Positions 47,850-59,431 of a stretch of DNA of 64,000 bases are shown here, in pieces. Made by a program: the position numbers and the translations under genes. Where the stretch lies: positions 1 through 64,000 of the forward strand of contig CALZMQ010000001.1 in NCBI GenBank assembly GCA_945788625.1, written 5' to 3'. This DNA comes from an uncultured Woeseiaceae bacterium. GTDB lineage: Bacteria; Pseudomonadota; Gammaproteobacteria; Steroidobacterales; Woeseiaceae. The notes beneath the pieces are model-generated. The model did not search any database. It was not told the origin of the DNA and worked only from the letters and a program-made list of their open reading frames with translations. Every line of letters begins with the position of its first letter. Position 1 is the first letter of the stretch.

Positions 47850-48956
47850 ATGACGCTCTCACTCGAAAACCAGGTCGCAGACAGACGGGTCATTCTCGGA
47901 CTGTCGGGGGGCGTGGACTCCGCTGTCGCGGCTATTCTGCTCAAGAAAGCCGGTGCGGACGTGCACGCCCTGCATATGACGAACTGGGAAGACGATGACG
48001 GCTATTGCACCGCTGCCAATGACCTGCAGGACGCCCGGGCGGTTTGCGAGCAACTACAGATACCGCTGCATCATGCCAATTTCGCGAAACAGTATCGGCA
48101 GCAGGTGTTCGAGTATTTCCTCGACGAATACCGGGCCGGGCGCACGCCGAATCCCGACGTGCTTTGCAATCGGGAAATCAAGTTCGGCGTGTTTCGCGAC
48201 TACGCGAAGCGCCTCGGCGGAGAGTTTCTTGCGACCGGCCACTATGCGCGCTCGATAAAAGTCGACGGACAAGGTGCGTTGTTCAAGGGCCTGGACCCGA
48301 ACAAGGACCAGAGCTATTTTCTGCACGCCGTCAGCGCGGAGGCGCTCGCCGAGACGGTGTTTCCGCTGGGTGATCTGCAGAAGTCCGACGTACGGCAAAC
48401 TGCACGCGATTTCGGACTGACGATTCACGACAAAAAAGACAGCACCGGTATCTGCTTTATCGGCGAACGGCCATTTCGCGAGTTCCTCAGCACTTACCTC
48501 CCGGCCAGGCCGGGTCCGATGCGAACACCCGACGGGGAGGTTCTCGGCACACACGAGGGCCTGATGTACTACACGCTCGGACAGCGCCAGGGGCTGCGTA
48601 TCGGCGGCCGTAACGATCGTGGCGAAGAGCCCTGGTATGTCGTCGCGAAGGAGCTGGAGAGAAACACGCTGATTGTCGCGCAGGGGGAGCATGAGTTGCT
48701 GTTCAGCAATCAGCTGCATGCCTCCGAGGCGAGCTGGATCGGGACGGCCCCGTTCGGACTGGACGACGGGCTGCGCTGCATGGCGAAGATTCGCTACCGC
48801 CAGGCCGACCAGGCATGCGTCGTTCAAACGCTTGGAGACGACCGGCTCGAGGTCCGCTTCGATGCGGCGCAGAAAGCCGTAGCACCCGGCCAATACGTCG
48901 TATTCTACGACGACGATCGGTGTCTCGGCGGCGCAGTAATCGACGAAAGTCGGTAA
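47850..48956 (+). CDS. mnmA: tRNA 2-thiouridylase MnmA
   Basis: This 368-residue enzyme thiolates U34 of tRNA-Lys, -Glu and -Gln. The PP-loop is ILGLSGGVDSAVAAILL, and the catalytic cysteines lie in NPDVLCNREIKF and DSTGICFIGERPF, as in E. coli. ATGHYAR and KDQSYFLHAV are family motifs. An extended -10-like TG-A-TAAAAT (47832-47840) ends nine bases before the ATG, so a very short or no leader is possible. Confidence 0.97.
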   Translation: MTLSLENQVADRRVILGLSGGVDSAVAAILLKKAGADVHALHMTNWEDDDGYCTAANDLQDARAVCEQLQIPLHHANFAKQYRQQVFEYFLDEYRAGRTPNPDVLCNREIKFGVFRDYAKRLGGEFLATGHYARSIKVDGQGALFKGLDPNKDQSYFLHAVSAEALAETVFPLGDLQKSDVRQTARDFGLTIHDKKDSTGICFIGERPFREFLSTYLPARPGPMRTPDGEVLGTHEGLMYYTLGQRQGLRIGGRNDRGEEPWYVVAKELERNTLIVAQGEHELLFSNQLHASEASWIGTAPFGLDDGLRCMAKIRYRQADQACVVQTLGDDRLEVRFDAAQKAVAPGQYVVFYDDDRCLGGAVIDESR

Positions 48957-48977
48957 GCGCGGCGCCTGACGTTTCGC

Positions 48978-48983
48978 TATAAT
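48978..48983 (+). promoter_or_regulatory. Consensus -10 (TATAAT) of acnA
   Basis: TATAAT lies 60 bases before ATG 49043. No convincing -35 hexamer is found 16-18 bases upstream, so an activator may be required. Confidence 0.4.
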
Positions 48984-49042
48984 GCGCCCCCCTGTGGCCG
49001 TCTGGCCGCACCGTAAAACCTGAGAATCCCGGAGAATTGACG

Positions 49043-51695
<2,653 letters not shown>

Positions 51696-51706
<11 letters not shown>

Positions 51707-52424
51707 TCCCGGATTTATTGCTGCGCTGCGGGAGGCGCGGCACGTGTGCGTCTTGACCGGCGCCGGCATCTCGGCGGAAAGCAACGTGCCGACGTTTCGC
51801 GACGCGCAACAGGGCTTGTGGGCAAAGTACGATCCGCATGAGCTGGCGACACCCGAGGCATTCGAACGCGACCCCGAGCTGCTGTGGCGCTGGTATCGCT
51901 GGCGCCGCGAAATCGTCGCCGCCGCCGAGCCGAATGCGGGCCACTTCGCGCTGGCGGAACTCGCGGGGCTCGTACCGCGATTGACGCTGGTAACGCAGAA
52001 TGTCGATGGGCTCCATCAGCGTGCCGGCAGCGCGTCGGTGATCGAGTTCCACGGCAACCTGTTCGCCGACCAATGCTCCGTCGAGGGCCGCGTCGTGGAA
52101 CACGATCAGCACGTCGACGTGCCGCTCTGCCCTCATTGCGGCGCCAACCTGCGCCCGGGCGTCGTCTGGTTCGGCGAGGCGATTCCCGAGGATGCGTTAA
52201 ACGTGTCATTCGCCGCGGCCGCCGATTGTGACGTGTTCCTGTCGATCGGCACGTCATCACTCGTTTTTCCGGCGGCCGGCCTTGCCGACATCGCCAGGGA
52301 GCACTGCGCGACAGTTGCGGAGATCAACCCGAATACAACGTCGCGCGCGGCCAACTATGATTATGTATTTGCCGGCAACGCCGGAGATGTACTGCCGGAA
52401 ATGGTAGAATCTCTGACGGTCTGA
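51696..52424 (+). CDS. cobB: Sirtuin, class III NAD-dependent deacylase (CobB-like)
   Basis: This 242-residue enzyme removes acetyl and probably succinyl groups from lysines. The NAD site is [15 protein letters not shown] and the catalytic loop [12 protein letters not shown] with EFHGNL. The class III signature tyrosine-x-x-arginine is present (WYRWRRE), as in E. coli CobB and SIRT5. Zinc cysteines are QCS and CPHC, like CobB. A TTG start at 51696 overlaps acnA by 11 bases; no ATG is available at the N-terminus, so the start is inferred. Coupling to acnA suggests a link to acylation of TCA enzymes. Confidence 0.88.
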
Positions 52425-52453
52425 ACGCCTGTAACACGACGGAGTAACAGCGA

Positions 52454-53449
52454 ATGGAACGATCGGCACAGAACATCCTGGCGACGAGAAAATGGACGAA
52501 AATTACTGCCTTGGCGTTGGCCGGCCTGTTCCTCGTCATGTTCGTATTCGGTTTCTGGTTCTCGCGCGAACCGGACACTTTCTGGGTCAATCGCTCGGCC
52601 GACCCCGAGGCCCCGATCGTTGGCTATTCGACAACGGATACGCTCATCCGCGTGGCCGAAACGCTACTGGAAAAACCCGGTGGCTATCTCACCAACGACA
52701 AGATTCCACCGAACGCGTTCCTCGACAATATTCCCAGCTGGGAACTGGGCGTCGTCCATCAGATGCGTGACCTCGGCCGTGTCATGCGAGACGACTACAC
52801 ACGCAGCCAGTCACAGTCGAAAGAGGATACCGATGTCACGATTGGCTCGCCGCAGTTCTATTACAACAACGACTCCTGGGTATTCCCCACAACGGAGTCG
52901 GAGTACCGGGAAGGAATCGAGGCGTTCGTGAGGTACCGTGAACGGCTCGTTGCCCGCGACCCCGACACGCAGTTTTACGCGCGTGCCGACAACTTGCGGG
53001 AATGGCTGTCGCAGGTCGAGAAGCGCCTCGGCAGCCTCACGCGCCGCCTCGGTAACAGCGTCGTCTCCGACCGCATCAATGACGACCTGGCCGGCGATGC
53101 CGCCGCCGAAGCTGCCGGCGCGCAACCGGACACGGTCAATGTTCGAACCTCCTGGCTCAGGACCGACAACATCTTCTTTGAAGCCCGCGGCACGGCCTGG
53201 GCGTTGTTGCATTTTTTCCGCGCGGCGGAATTCGATTTCGCGCACGTGCTGGCCGACAAGAACGCGGAGGCGAGCGTGCGCCAGATCATTCGTGAACTCG
53301 AGGCCAGCCTCGACCCCCTGCGCTCACCGCTGGTATTGAACGGCAGCGGTTTCGGCCTGTTTGCAAACCACTCTCTTGTGATGGCGAATTACCTTGCACG
53401 CGCCAATGCGGCGGTAATCAACCTGCGCGAGCTGCTCGACCAGGGCTAG
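52454..53449 (+). CDS. DUF2333-family membrane protein
   Basis: This 331-residue protein has one N-terminal membrane helix (ITALALAGLFLVMFVFGFWF). The soluble part has the DUF2333 conserved segments: TTDTLIRVAETLLEKPGGYL, DKIPPNAFLDNIPSWELGVV, MRDDYTRSQSQSKED. It is probably periplasmic. GGAGTAACAG precedes the ATG. It overlaps the convergent permease gene by four bases. The role is not known. Confidence 0.9.
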   Translation: MERSAQNILATRKWTKITALALAGLFLVMFVFGFWFSREPDTFWVNRSADPEAPIVGYSTTDTLIRVAETLLEKPGGYLTNDKIPPNAFLDNIPSWELGVVHQMRDLGRVMRDDYTRSQSQSKEDTDVTIGSPQFYYNNDSWVFPTTESEYREGIEAFVRYRERLVARDPDTQFYARADNLREWLSQVEKRLGSLTRRLGNSVVSDRINDDLAGDAAAEAAGAQPDTVNVRTSWLRTDNIFFEARGTAWALLHFFRAAEFDFAHVLADKNAEASVRQIIRELEASLDPLRSPLVLNGSGFGLFANHSLVMANYLARANAAVINLRELLDQG

Positions 53450-54210
53450 CCCACGGCACGTTTGTCCGATATCAGGAATCCTGCAAGCAACGCGACCAGC
53501 GCCATCGTCCAGACGATGACGGCGCCTGTCGGCAAATCCAGCAGGATCGACAGGACGATACCGGCGAAAAACGACACGCCGCCGATCGCATAACCGAACA
53601 GCAACCGGTTTCCCTTGCGAATACCCGTTGTTGCGAGCGCTGGGATTATCAGGCTCGCGAAAACCAGGTAAATGCCGACGATTTGCACCGAAGCTGTTAC
53701 CACGATGGCGAAAGCCGCGTAGAAACTCAGGGCGCCGGACCGTGGCCGAAAGAGAAACCAGATAACCAGGACTATCGCGGACAACGCGGCGAGCGGCAGC
53801 AATGACGCCCAGGTCTGCCAGAGGATCTGGCCAACGAGCAGCTCCTTCAGGTGCTCACTGCCGTGCGGATTGCCGGCGAGCAGCAGAATGCCTCCGGTCG
53901 CCGCAAGAATAAACAGGATGCCGATCAACGGCTCCTGAATGGTCGGCCAGCGTTTTTCCGTCCAGTTGAGGCCAAGCGCGGCGATCAGCGCGGCGCTCAC
54001 AGCGGCAATCTGCACTTCGAGACCGTTTGGATCCCAGTCCATCGTGTGCGCCGCGATGACGCCCAGCCCGGCAACCTGTGCAATGGCGAGATCGATGAAA
54101 ATAATGCCGCGCCGCAATACCTCCTGCCCCAGCGGCACATGGGTACTCAGCACGATCAGCCCGGCAAGCAAAGCGGGCCCCACGATGGTCCAGTCGATGA
54201 GCTCATTCAT
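53446..54210 (-). CDS. Metal ABC transporter permease (ZnuB/MntB-like)
   Basis: This 254-residue protein of the ABC-3 family has seven to eight membrane helices, with PLGQEVLRRGIIFIDLAIAQ, GVIAAHTMDW and SASLII-type motif VFASLIIPALATTGI. It is the membrane part of a zinc or manganese importer. It starts at ATG 54210, inside the 3' end of the binding-protein gene (8-base overlap). No ATP-binding subunit gene is found in this cluster. Confidence 0.92.
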   Translation of the reverse strand: MNELIDWTIVGPALLAGLIVLSTHVPLGQEVLRRGIIFIDLAIAQVAGLGVIAAHTMDWDPNGLEVQIAAVSAALIAALGLNWTEKRWPTIQEPLIGILFILAATGGILLLAGNPHGSEHLKELLVGQILWQTWASLLPLAALSAIVLVIWFLFRPRSGALSFYAAFAIVVTASVQIVGIYLVFASLIIPALATTGIRKGNRLLFGYAIGGVSFFAGIVLSILLDLPTGAVIVWTMALVALLAGFLISDKRAVG

Positions 54211-55105
54211 GTGGGACAGCTCGCAACAGGCGTTCGACGATGTCGTCGAACAACGCGAACAGGTCGACAGCCTCGGCCGTACCGCCCACGGTGAGCGGCA
54301 ATACAATGGCCGTGATGCCGGTACGTTCCGACAGCCACTTCGACGGCCGCTCGTCCTGGTACGGCGAGCGAACGATAACGTCGGCCCCGCCGTCACCGAA
54401 CTCCGAGGTCAGCTTGCTTAGGTGCGTCGCCGTTGGCGGCAGGCCCGCAACGGCCTCGAGATTCGCAACCTCGTCGATGCCCAGCCACCGTTCCAGGTAC
54501 ACCCAGGACTTGTGATGGGTAATGACGCGCGTTCCGGCAAGCGGTTTCGCCCTCGCCTCCCATGCGGCAATCGCGTCCCGCCACCGGATACTGAAATCCT
54601 CCAGCCCGGCCTGGTAACTCGGCGCTTTGACGGGGTCCAGCGCCGCCATGCGTTCGCCCAGCACCCTCGCTACGGCGGCCACGTTGTGGGGATTCGTCTG
54701 GATGTGCGGATTACCCAGCGGGTGAATATCACCCTGGGAACGATCGACGTTGCCGGTTGCGTCGAGCCGCAGCACGTAGCGGCTGGCCTCCAGGTAACCG
54801 GCCTTTCCCGGCATTACGTCCCGGTTATTGGCCTTCTGCAGCAGAGCCGGCAACCAGCCGGATTCCAGTTGAGCGCCACTGCATACCACGAGGTCGGCAC
54901 GCCGCACCCGGGCTATCAGGCTCGGCCTGGCCTGGATGTAGTGCGGGTCCTGCAGCGCGGTCGTCGCGCTGAAGGTGTTGACGTGCTCTGCGCCGATTTC
55001 CGCAGCAAGAGCCGCCCACTCGGGCTCGCACGCGAAGATCTCGAGATCGGCGCTCGCCGCCACCGGAAACAGGGCGATCGCCAATGCAATGACCAATCGC
55101 GTCAT
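54203..55105 (-). CDS. Metal ABC transporter substrate-binding protein (ZnuA-like)
   Basis: This 300-residue periplasmic binding protein has a signal peptide (LVIALAIALFPVAASA). Metal ligands fit DPHYIQARPS, HPLGNPHIQTNPHN and ITHHKSWVYLERWLG, as in cluster-9 proteins. There is no histidine-rich loop, so manganese or low-affinity zinc is possible. The ATG 55105 start follows the preceding gene by ten bases. It lies in one unit with the permease and an upstream outer-membrane protein. Confidence 0.92.
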   Translation of the reverse strand: MTRLVIALAIALFPVAASADLEIFACEPEWAALAAEIGAEHVNTFSATTALQDPHYIQARPSLIARVRRADLVVCSGAQLESGWLPALLQKANNRDVMPGKAGYLEASRYVLRLDATGNVDRSQGDIHPLGNPHIQTNPHNVAAVARVLGERMAALDPVKAPSYQAGLEDFSIRWRDAIAAWEARAKPLAGTRVITHHKSWVYLERWLGIDEVANLEAVAGLPPTATHLSKLTSEFGDGGADVIVRSPYQDERPSKWLSERTGITAIVLPLTVGGTAEAVDLFALFDDIVERLLRAVPHE

Positions 55106-55115
55106 CGATCGCCTC

Positions 55116-56465
55116 CTAGAAAGTATGCGCACCGTGCGCTCCAATGCTGTGGATGTACTGCAAGCCCCACTGATTGTCGTCGGATGGTCCGGCCTCGTCC
55201 TTCGTGTACTGCAGGCGCAGGCGGCTGAACTCGCTGTTGGACCAGTCCGCCATGAAGCTGTAGCGCTGCGGGTCGCTGCCGGGCGCCGCCAGCGCGGTGC
55301 CGGCGAACGCTGCACCGGGGTCGTCCGAAGACAGGCTGTCGATGCGCCCCCCGATACGCCAGCGGGGCACCGGCTGGTAAACGGCCTGGGCGTACCAGCC
55401 ACGCTGGTCGGCATCATAGGGAAGCCCCGGGCCGCCCGGAATCGTGTAGCTGCCGTCGTTGCTTCGCCAGAACAGCTCGCTCTGGAACTTGAAGTTCCTC
55501 TGTTTCCAGTTGCCGTTCGGCGCCCACTTCCAGACGAACAAGGCGCTCGTCAGGGTTGAATCACCGTCGAAGAGCAAGGGATCGTCTTCGTCGCCGGAAG
55601 CGCGTTCACGCGCTTCGGTATCCAGGTAGGAAACGCCGGCCAGCCAGCTGCTGTCCGTGCCGACATCTCCGCCGACGTTCGCGAACAGGCTGTAACTGCC
55701 GAAACCCGAGTGCGCGCTGCCGCCCGCCGGGTAGCGGCTCCCCTGCAACACCTCGCCGCCGAGCTCCAGGTACAGGTTGGTCGGTGCCAGCCAGCGCAGC
55801 TGCACGCCGTCGTCCAGGTACTGGTCGCCAAGAAACGCCTGGTACGGCAGCGGCTGATCCACGAAGTCCCAGGTGTGGGAATGCTTGCCGTTGAGATAGC
55901 CGATTCCCGAAAAAAAGCGCCCGAACTTTGCGCCGAATCCGGCAGGAAGCGCCGTCGCCTCTATCCAGGCTTCTTCGATCTCCACGACCGCCTCGCCATC
56001 TTCGAGGGCGAGCGCCGCGGTCAGCCATGCCGTGAACTTGTCGTCCACGTTGGCGTTGAAGATCAGCTCGGTCTCGCCGATACCCAGACCCTCGGTTACG
56101 GGTCCGGCCTCGCCACCGAACGGAAACCCCTGCACCGCGTAGTCGTCGGGAGACCGTTGGTAGTTCCAGGCTTGTCCCTGGAAAATGATGCCTATTGCCG
56201 GGTTGAATGCGGAATTACCGGACACGCTCGATGGGGCCGCGGCAACTGCGCCTGTAGCCTGTTGGGCGTCGTAACTTGCCTGCGTCGCGTTCTGCTCGGC
56301 CACCGCCAGGCGACGCTCGAGCTCCACAATCCGGGCTTCATAGTCGGCCCGCAATTGCGCGACCGCCGCACGAAGCTCTCCGATTTCCGATTCCTGGGCA
56401 CCTGCGGTGCCTGAGTAAACCAGTACGAGCGCCAGTACGGCAACTCTGAAAATGCCGATACGCAT
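55116..56465 (-). CDS. Outer-membrane protein with N-terminal coiled coil, in metal-uptake cluster
   Basis: This 449-residue protein has a signal peptide (AVLALVLVYSGTAGAQ) and a coiled coil of about 40 residues (LRAAVAQLRADYEARIVELE) like the trimerisation segment of many porins. A 350-residue barrel follows (AFNPAIGIIFQGQAWNYQ, GIGETELIFNANVDDKFTAW), ending in phenylalanine (GAHGAHTF). I cannot name the family. Being first in line with metal-transport genes, it may bring metal across the outer membrane. AGGAGG precedes ATG 56465. Confidence 0.8.
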   Translation of the reverse strand: MRIGIFRVAVLALVLVYSGTAGAQESEIGELRAAVAQLRADYEARIVELERRLAVAEQNATQASYDAQQATGAVAAAPSSVSGNSAFNPAIGIIFQGQAWNYQRSPDDYAVQGFPFGGEAGPVTEGLGIGETELIFNANVDDKFTAWLTAALALEDGEAVVEIEEAWIEATALPAGFGAKFGRFFSGIGYLNGKHSHTWDFVDQPLPYQAFLGDQYLDDGVQLRWLAPTNLYLELGGEVLQGSRYPAGGSAHSGFGSYSLFANVGGDVGTDSSWLAGVSYLDTEARERASGDEDDPLLFDGDSTLTSALFVWKWAPNGNWKQRNFKFQSELFWRSNDGSYTIPGGPGLPYDADQRGWYAQAVYQPVPRWRIGGRIDSLSSDDPGAAFAGTALAAPGSDPQRYSFMADWSNSEFSRLRLQYTKDEAGPSDDNQWGLQYIHSIGAHGAHTF

Positions 56466-56533
56466 GGTATCGCCTCCTGAAAAATCCAATTGACTTGCGC
56501 CGCCGACGAGGCGGCGGCGTGTAGCGGGTTCAA

Positions 56534-56803
56534 TCAGGCGGTGAGAGGCGGACCGCGTGGGCGATAAGTCCAATCCACGGCGGTCGCTGTGGTCGCGATC
56601 AGGCAGCCAGGTTCGTGGGCCTGACGCATGTCCGCCGGAAGCGACATCTCGCCGTTCGAAATGGCGTCTACCGGGTCGCCGTAGGCCGCACACAGCTCGC
56701 ACTGGCCCAGGTCTGTTTGTGCATGCGTGGCGGCATGCACGCCGATCATCCCGTTACCGAGAATGACCAGCAGCAAAATTGTGAGACACCGAGCGCGATT
56801 CAT
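56534..56803 (-). CDS. Small exported DUF2946-like protein
   Basis: This 89-residue protein has a signal peptide (LTILLLVILGNGMIGVHA). The mature part has a CxxC (QCELCAAYGDPVDAI), one further cysteine, and ends with PRGPP, the layout of DUF2946 proteins that are often found in metal-uptake loci. A metal-related role is inferred from the cysteines and the genes downstream. It is first in the metal operon. Confidence 0.7.
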   Translation of the reverse strand: MNRARCLTILLLVILGNGMIGVHAATHAQTDLGQCELCAAYGDPVDAISNGEMSLPADMRQAHEPGCLIATTATAVDWTYRPRGPPLTA

Positions 56804-56899
56804 GGACTGTATTCTCTACTCAAATGCGTGCCGTAACAACAGCGACATATTGCTGCCGCGCGGCGATAAACAACGCGACCACATACAATTATTTACCTT

Positions 56900-56917
56900 A
56901 AGTTAGTTCTATAACTT
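56900..56917. promoter_or_regulatory. A/T-rich palindrome upstream of the metal operon
   Basis: AAGTTA-GTTCTA-TAACTT has perfect 6-base arms. It lies about 100 bases before the first gene of the metal operon in an A/T-rich gap. The TATAAC half resembles Zur sites (TGTTATA-N-TATAACA) but only partly, so operator status is speculative. Confidence 0.4.
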
Positions 56918-56923
56918 ATTGTT

Positions 56924-57679
56924 TTAATAGATACCTACCCAGGTGGGAATCTGCTTCCAACTGCCATTCAGGCCCTTGTCCAGTTCCCGGTAGCGGGGCT
57001 CGAACGTTGCCACGAATTTCCAGAATCTCTTCGAGTGGTTCATATGCCGGGCATGACACAGCTCGTGGATCATGACGTAGCGCAACTGCGCAGGTTCCAG
57101 GAACATCAGGCAATAATTCAAGGAAATCGTTCCCGTGCTGGAGTGGCTGCCCCAGCAGGTTCGCTGGCCACGCACGTGCATTTTCTTGAAGGGGTTGCCG
57201 GTCAGCGCGGATAAGGCCGAGAGGCGCGGTGCGTACTCGGTCTTCGCGAGCTTGGTCAACCAGCGCTTGAGGGCCGACACACAGAGTCTCTCGTCGTGCG
57301 TGTACCCCGAAAGAACGACCGAATCGCCGCTATTTCGATACCTGACTGTCTTTGCATCCGGCTCCGGCACATAGCGCACCGAAAACTGCCGTTCGATTCC
57401 GGCGAGCCTGACGACTGTCGGCAGGACGAACGGTTCCGGCGGATGGTCGGCAGCGAACGACTCGCGCGCTTTGCGGATCCAGTCACGATGCGCCTCTACG
57501 AATTCACGCACCTCGGCCGCTCGCGTTCGCCGCGGCACGATGACCTCGACCCGGCCGCGAGGAAAGACCTTGATAGACAGGCGCCTGGCGCGGCCGCTCT
57601 CACGCACGGAAAAGCCCGACACGGGGTCGGGCTCGTCAACCTCTGAGAACAGGGGTAATTGGGTCGCTGCGCTTTGCAC
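56924..57679 (-). CDS. YgjP-type metallopeptidase (M48/DUF45 family)
   Basis: This 251-residue protein has the zinc motif HELCHARHMNHSKRFW (HExxH with a downstream glutamate in FEPRYRELDKG) and family blocks RRLSIKVFPRGRVEVIVP, WGSHSSTGTISLNY and LRYVMIHELC. The GTG start at 57679 is seven bases after TAGAAT, a -10-like hexamer at 57687-57692, and lacks a ribosome site, so the transcript may be leaderless. Proteins of this family are probable proteases of unknown target. Confidence 0.87.
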   Translation of the reverse strand: MQSAATQLPLFSEVDEPDPVSGFSVRESGRARRLSIKVFPRGRVEVIVPRRTRAAEVREFVEAHRDWIRKARESFAADHPPEPFVLPTVVRLAGIERQFSVRYVPEPDAKTVRYRNSGDSVVLSGYTHDERLCVSALKRWLTKLAKTEYAPRLSALSALTGNPFKKMHVRGQRTCWGSHSSTGTISLNYCLMFLEPAQLRYVMIHELCHARHMNHSKRFWKFVATFEPRYRELDKGLNGSWKQIPTWVGIY

Positions 57680-57715
57680 AGCGCCTATTCTACGGATAAT
57701 TTCCTGCGGACGCTC

Positions 57716-58441
57716 TTACGGTCGCTCGCCCGAGAAACGGACCGCATCGTCCATGCTCATTTCACCTTCGACGCCCCCTACCTCGGCGGTGTCGCTGATG
57801 AACAATGCGACTTTCCGTTCCAGCCGGATCGTGCCTTCAACGCGCGAACCCGGACCGATGACAATACGTGGCTTACGGGTCTTACTCTTGCCCCAGCCCC
57901 AGCTTCCGGGCTTCTCAACGACCAGGTCGCCCTTCACCACCGCGGCGTCTTCGAGCGTGATGTCGCCGCTGACCGTCGAAACGTCGCCGCCGACCTGTGC
58001 GGCCGTCAATTCGATCTGGCCGTTGACGTTGCTCACGCCGTCCGCGACTTCGCTGCCGCTCCGGACTGTAATTCGGCCGTTGACTGCTTCGATCTCGCCA
58101 TCCACCGTGGCATTCGACCCGACCTTGATCGAGCCATTGACCGTACTCAGGCTTTCGCAGGTGACCCGGTCGGATATCCTGACGCCGCCGTTTACGGTCG
58201 ATGCCTTTTCGATCTTCGCCTCAGCGTCGACGCGAATCGTCCCGTTCACCGTTTTGACCGGCCCGGTAACGACGGCGTTCTCGCCCACCGAGATGCTGCC
58301 GTTCACGGAGGTCGCGCCGCTGGATTCCTCACCAGCCCCGATCTTCACGCTCTTGTTGACGGTAGCGCCCAGCGCCGGGACAGCCAGCAACAGGATCAGC
58401 AGCCCGATCGTGAACGCGGATTTGCTTGCAAATTTGGCCAT
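57716..58441 (-). CDS. Exported beta-helix repeat protein (polymer-forming/bactofilin-like)
   Basis: This 241-residue protein has a signal peptide (FTIGLLILLLAVPALGATV). At least seven repeats of about 20 residues share the core VNG (SVNGSISVGENAVV, TVNGTIRVDAEAKI, TVNGSIKVGSNATV, AVNGRITVRSGSEV), typical of a right-handed beta-helix as in bactofilins and DUF4097-type proteins. A lysine-rich tail and a RIVIGPGSRVEGTI strand follow. Being exported, it is not a cytoplasmic bactofilin. The role, possibly surface or scaffold, is unknown. Confidence 0.8.
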   Translation of the reverse strand: MAKFASKSAFTIGLLILLLAVPALGATVNKSVKIGAGEESSGATSVNGSISVGENAVVTGPVKTVNGTIRVDAEAKIEKASTVNGGVRISDRVTCESLSTVNGSIKVGSNATVDGEIEAVNGRITVRSGSEVADGVSNVNGQIELTAAQVGGDVSTVSGDITLEDAAVVKGDLVVEKPGSWGWGKSKTRKPRIVIGPGSRVEGTIRLERKVALFISDTAEVGGVEGEMSMDDAVRFSGERP

Positions 58442-58540
58442 TTTGGGAACCCCTGAGTTCTTTTCCTACTTCTTAGATACCGCCAGCGGGCGATTGGTTG
58501 CAAGCTGGTCTGGCGGCGATTGCTTCGGTACCCTGCGCTG

Positions 58541-59425
58541 ATGACGATTGCCCTCGAAGCGCGCAACCTGGTCAAACAGTATCCCGACGTTCTCGCCGTC
58601 GATGGCGTCAGTTTTTCCGTGCCGGAGGGGATTTGTATCGGACTCCTTGGGCCCAACGGCGCAGGCAAGACGACGACCGTCGAAATCATCGAGGGCGTGA
58701 CGAAGGCGACGTCGGGAACCGTCCTCTATTACGGCGAACCTGCCGCCGAGCGCTTCCGCCAGGAGGCGGGTATCCAGTTCCAGAATACGGCTCTGCAGGA
58801 TTACCTTACCGTCCGTGAAACCATCGAGATGTTCCAGTCACTCTACGATCGCAAAGCCGAAATCGACGAACTCGTCGAGCAATGCTCGCTGCGGGATTTG
58901 CTGGATCGCGACAATCGCAAACTGTCGGGCGGACAGCGGCAGCGGCTCTTGCTCGCCGTTGCTCTCGTGAACCGCCCTCGGTTGATATTCCTGGACGAGC
59001 CGACGACCGGCCTCGACCCGCAGGCAAGACGTAATTTCTGGGAGCTGGTGCAGAATATCCGCTCGCAAGGATCGACCATTGTCCTCACTACGCATTACAT
59101 GGATGAAGCGCAGGTGCTGTGCGATGAGATTGCAATAATGGACGCCGGGAAAATAATCCGGCAGGGCGCACCCGATGCACTGCTCCGCGAGCAATACAAG
59201 GGACTGATCATCGAGCTGCCGATCGAGGACCTGACGGACGAGATGCGTGGCATCGAGCATACGGTGTACGAGAATCTCGGTATCGTCGAGGTCGTGACAA
59301 CCGACGTCGGCAGCAGCCTGCGGGAACTGTCCGGGCACGTGGAAAACCTCAACCACGTCAAGATACGGCACCCGAATCTCGAAGACCTGTTTCTCGACCT
59401 TACCGGCCACACACTGCGGTCCTGA
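58541..59425 (+). CDS. ABC transporter ATP-binding protein
   Basis: This 294-residue ATPase is of the ABC-2 exporter type: Walker A LLGPNGAGKTTTVEII, Q-loop FQNTALQDYLTV, signature KLSGGQRQRLLLAVAL, Walker B LIFLDEPTTGLDPQ and H-loop TTHYMDEAQ. The C-terminal part after residue 215 is a small regulatory domain. ATG 58541 is preceded by GGTACCCT ending six bases before it, a weak -10-like arrangement. It forms one unit with the permease six bases downstream. Confidence 0.94.
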   Translation: MTIALEARNLVKQYPDVLAVDGVSFSVPEGICIGLLGPNGAGKTTTVEIIEGVTKATSGTVLYYGEPAAERFRQEAGIQFQNTALQDYLTVRETIEMFQSLYDRKAEIDELVEQCSLRDLLDRDNRKLSGGQRQRLLLAVALVNRPRLIFLDEPTTGLDPQARRNFWELVQNIRSQGSTIVLTTHYMDEAQVLCDEIAIMDAGKIIRQGAPDALLREQYKGLIIELPIEDLTDEMRGIEHTVYENLGIVEVVTTDVGSSLRELSGHVENLNHVKIRHPNLEDLFLDLTGHTLRS

Positions 59426-59431
59426 GTAGCG

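Noticed and set aside
52060-52150. Sirtuin lacking one zinc cysteine as a defect
   Set aside because: The same cysteine pattern (one plus CxxC) is found in active E. coli CobB.
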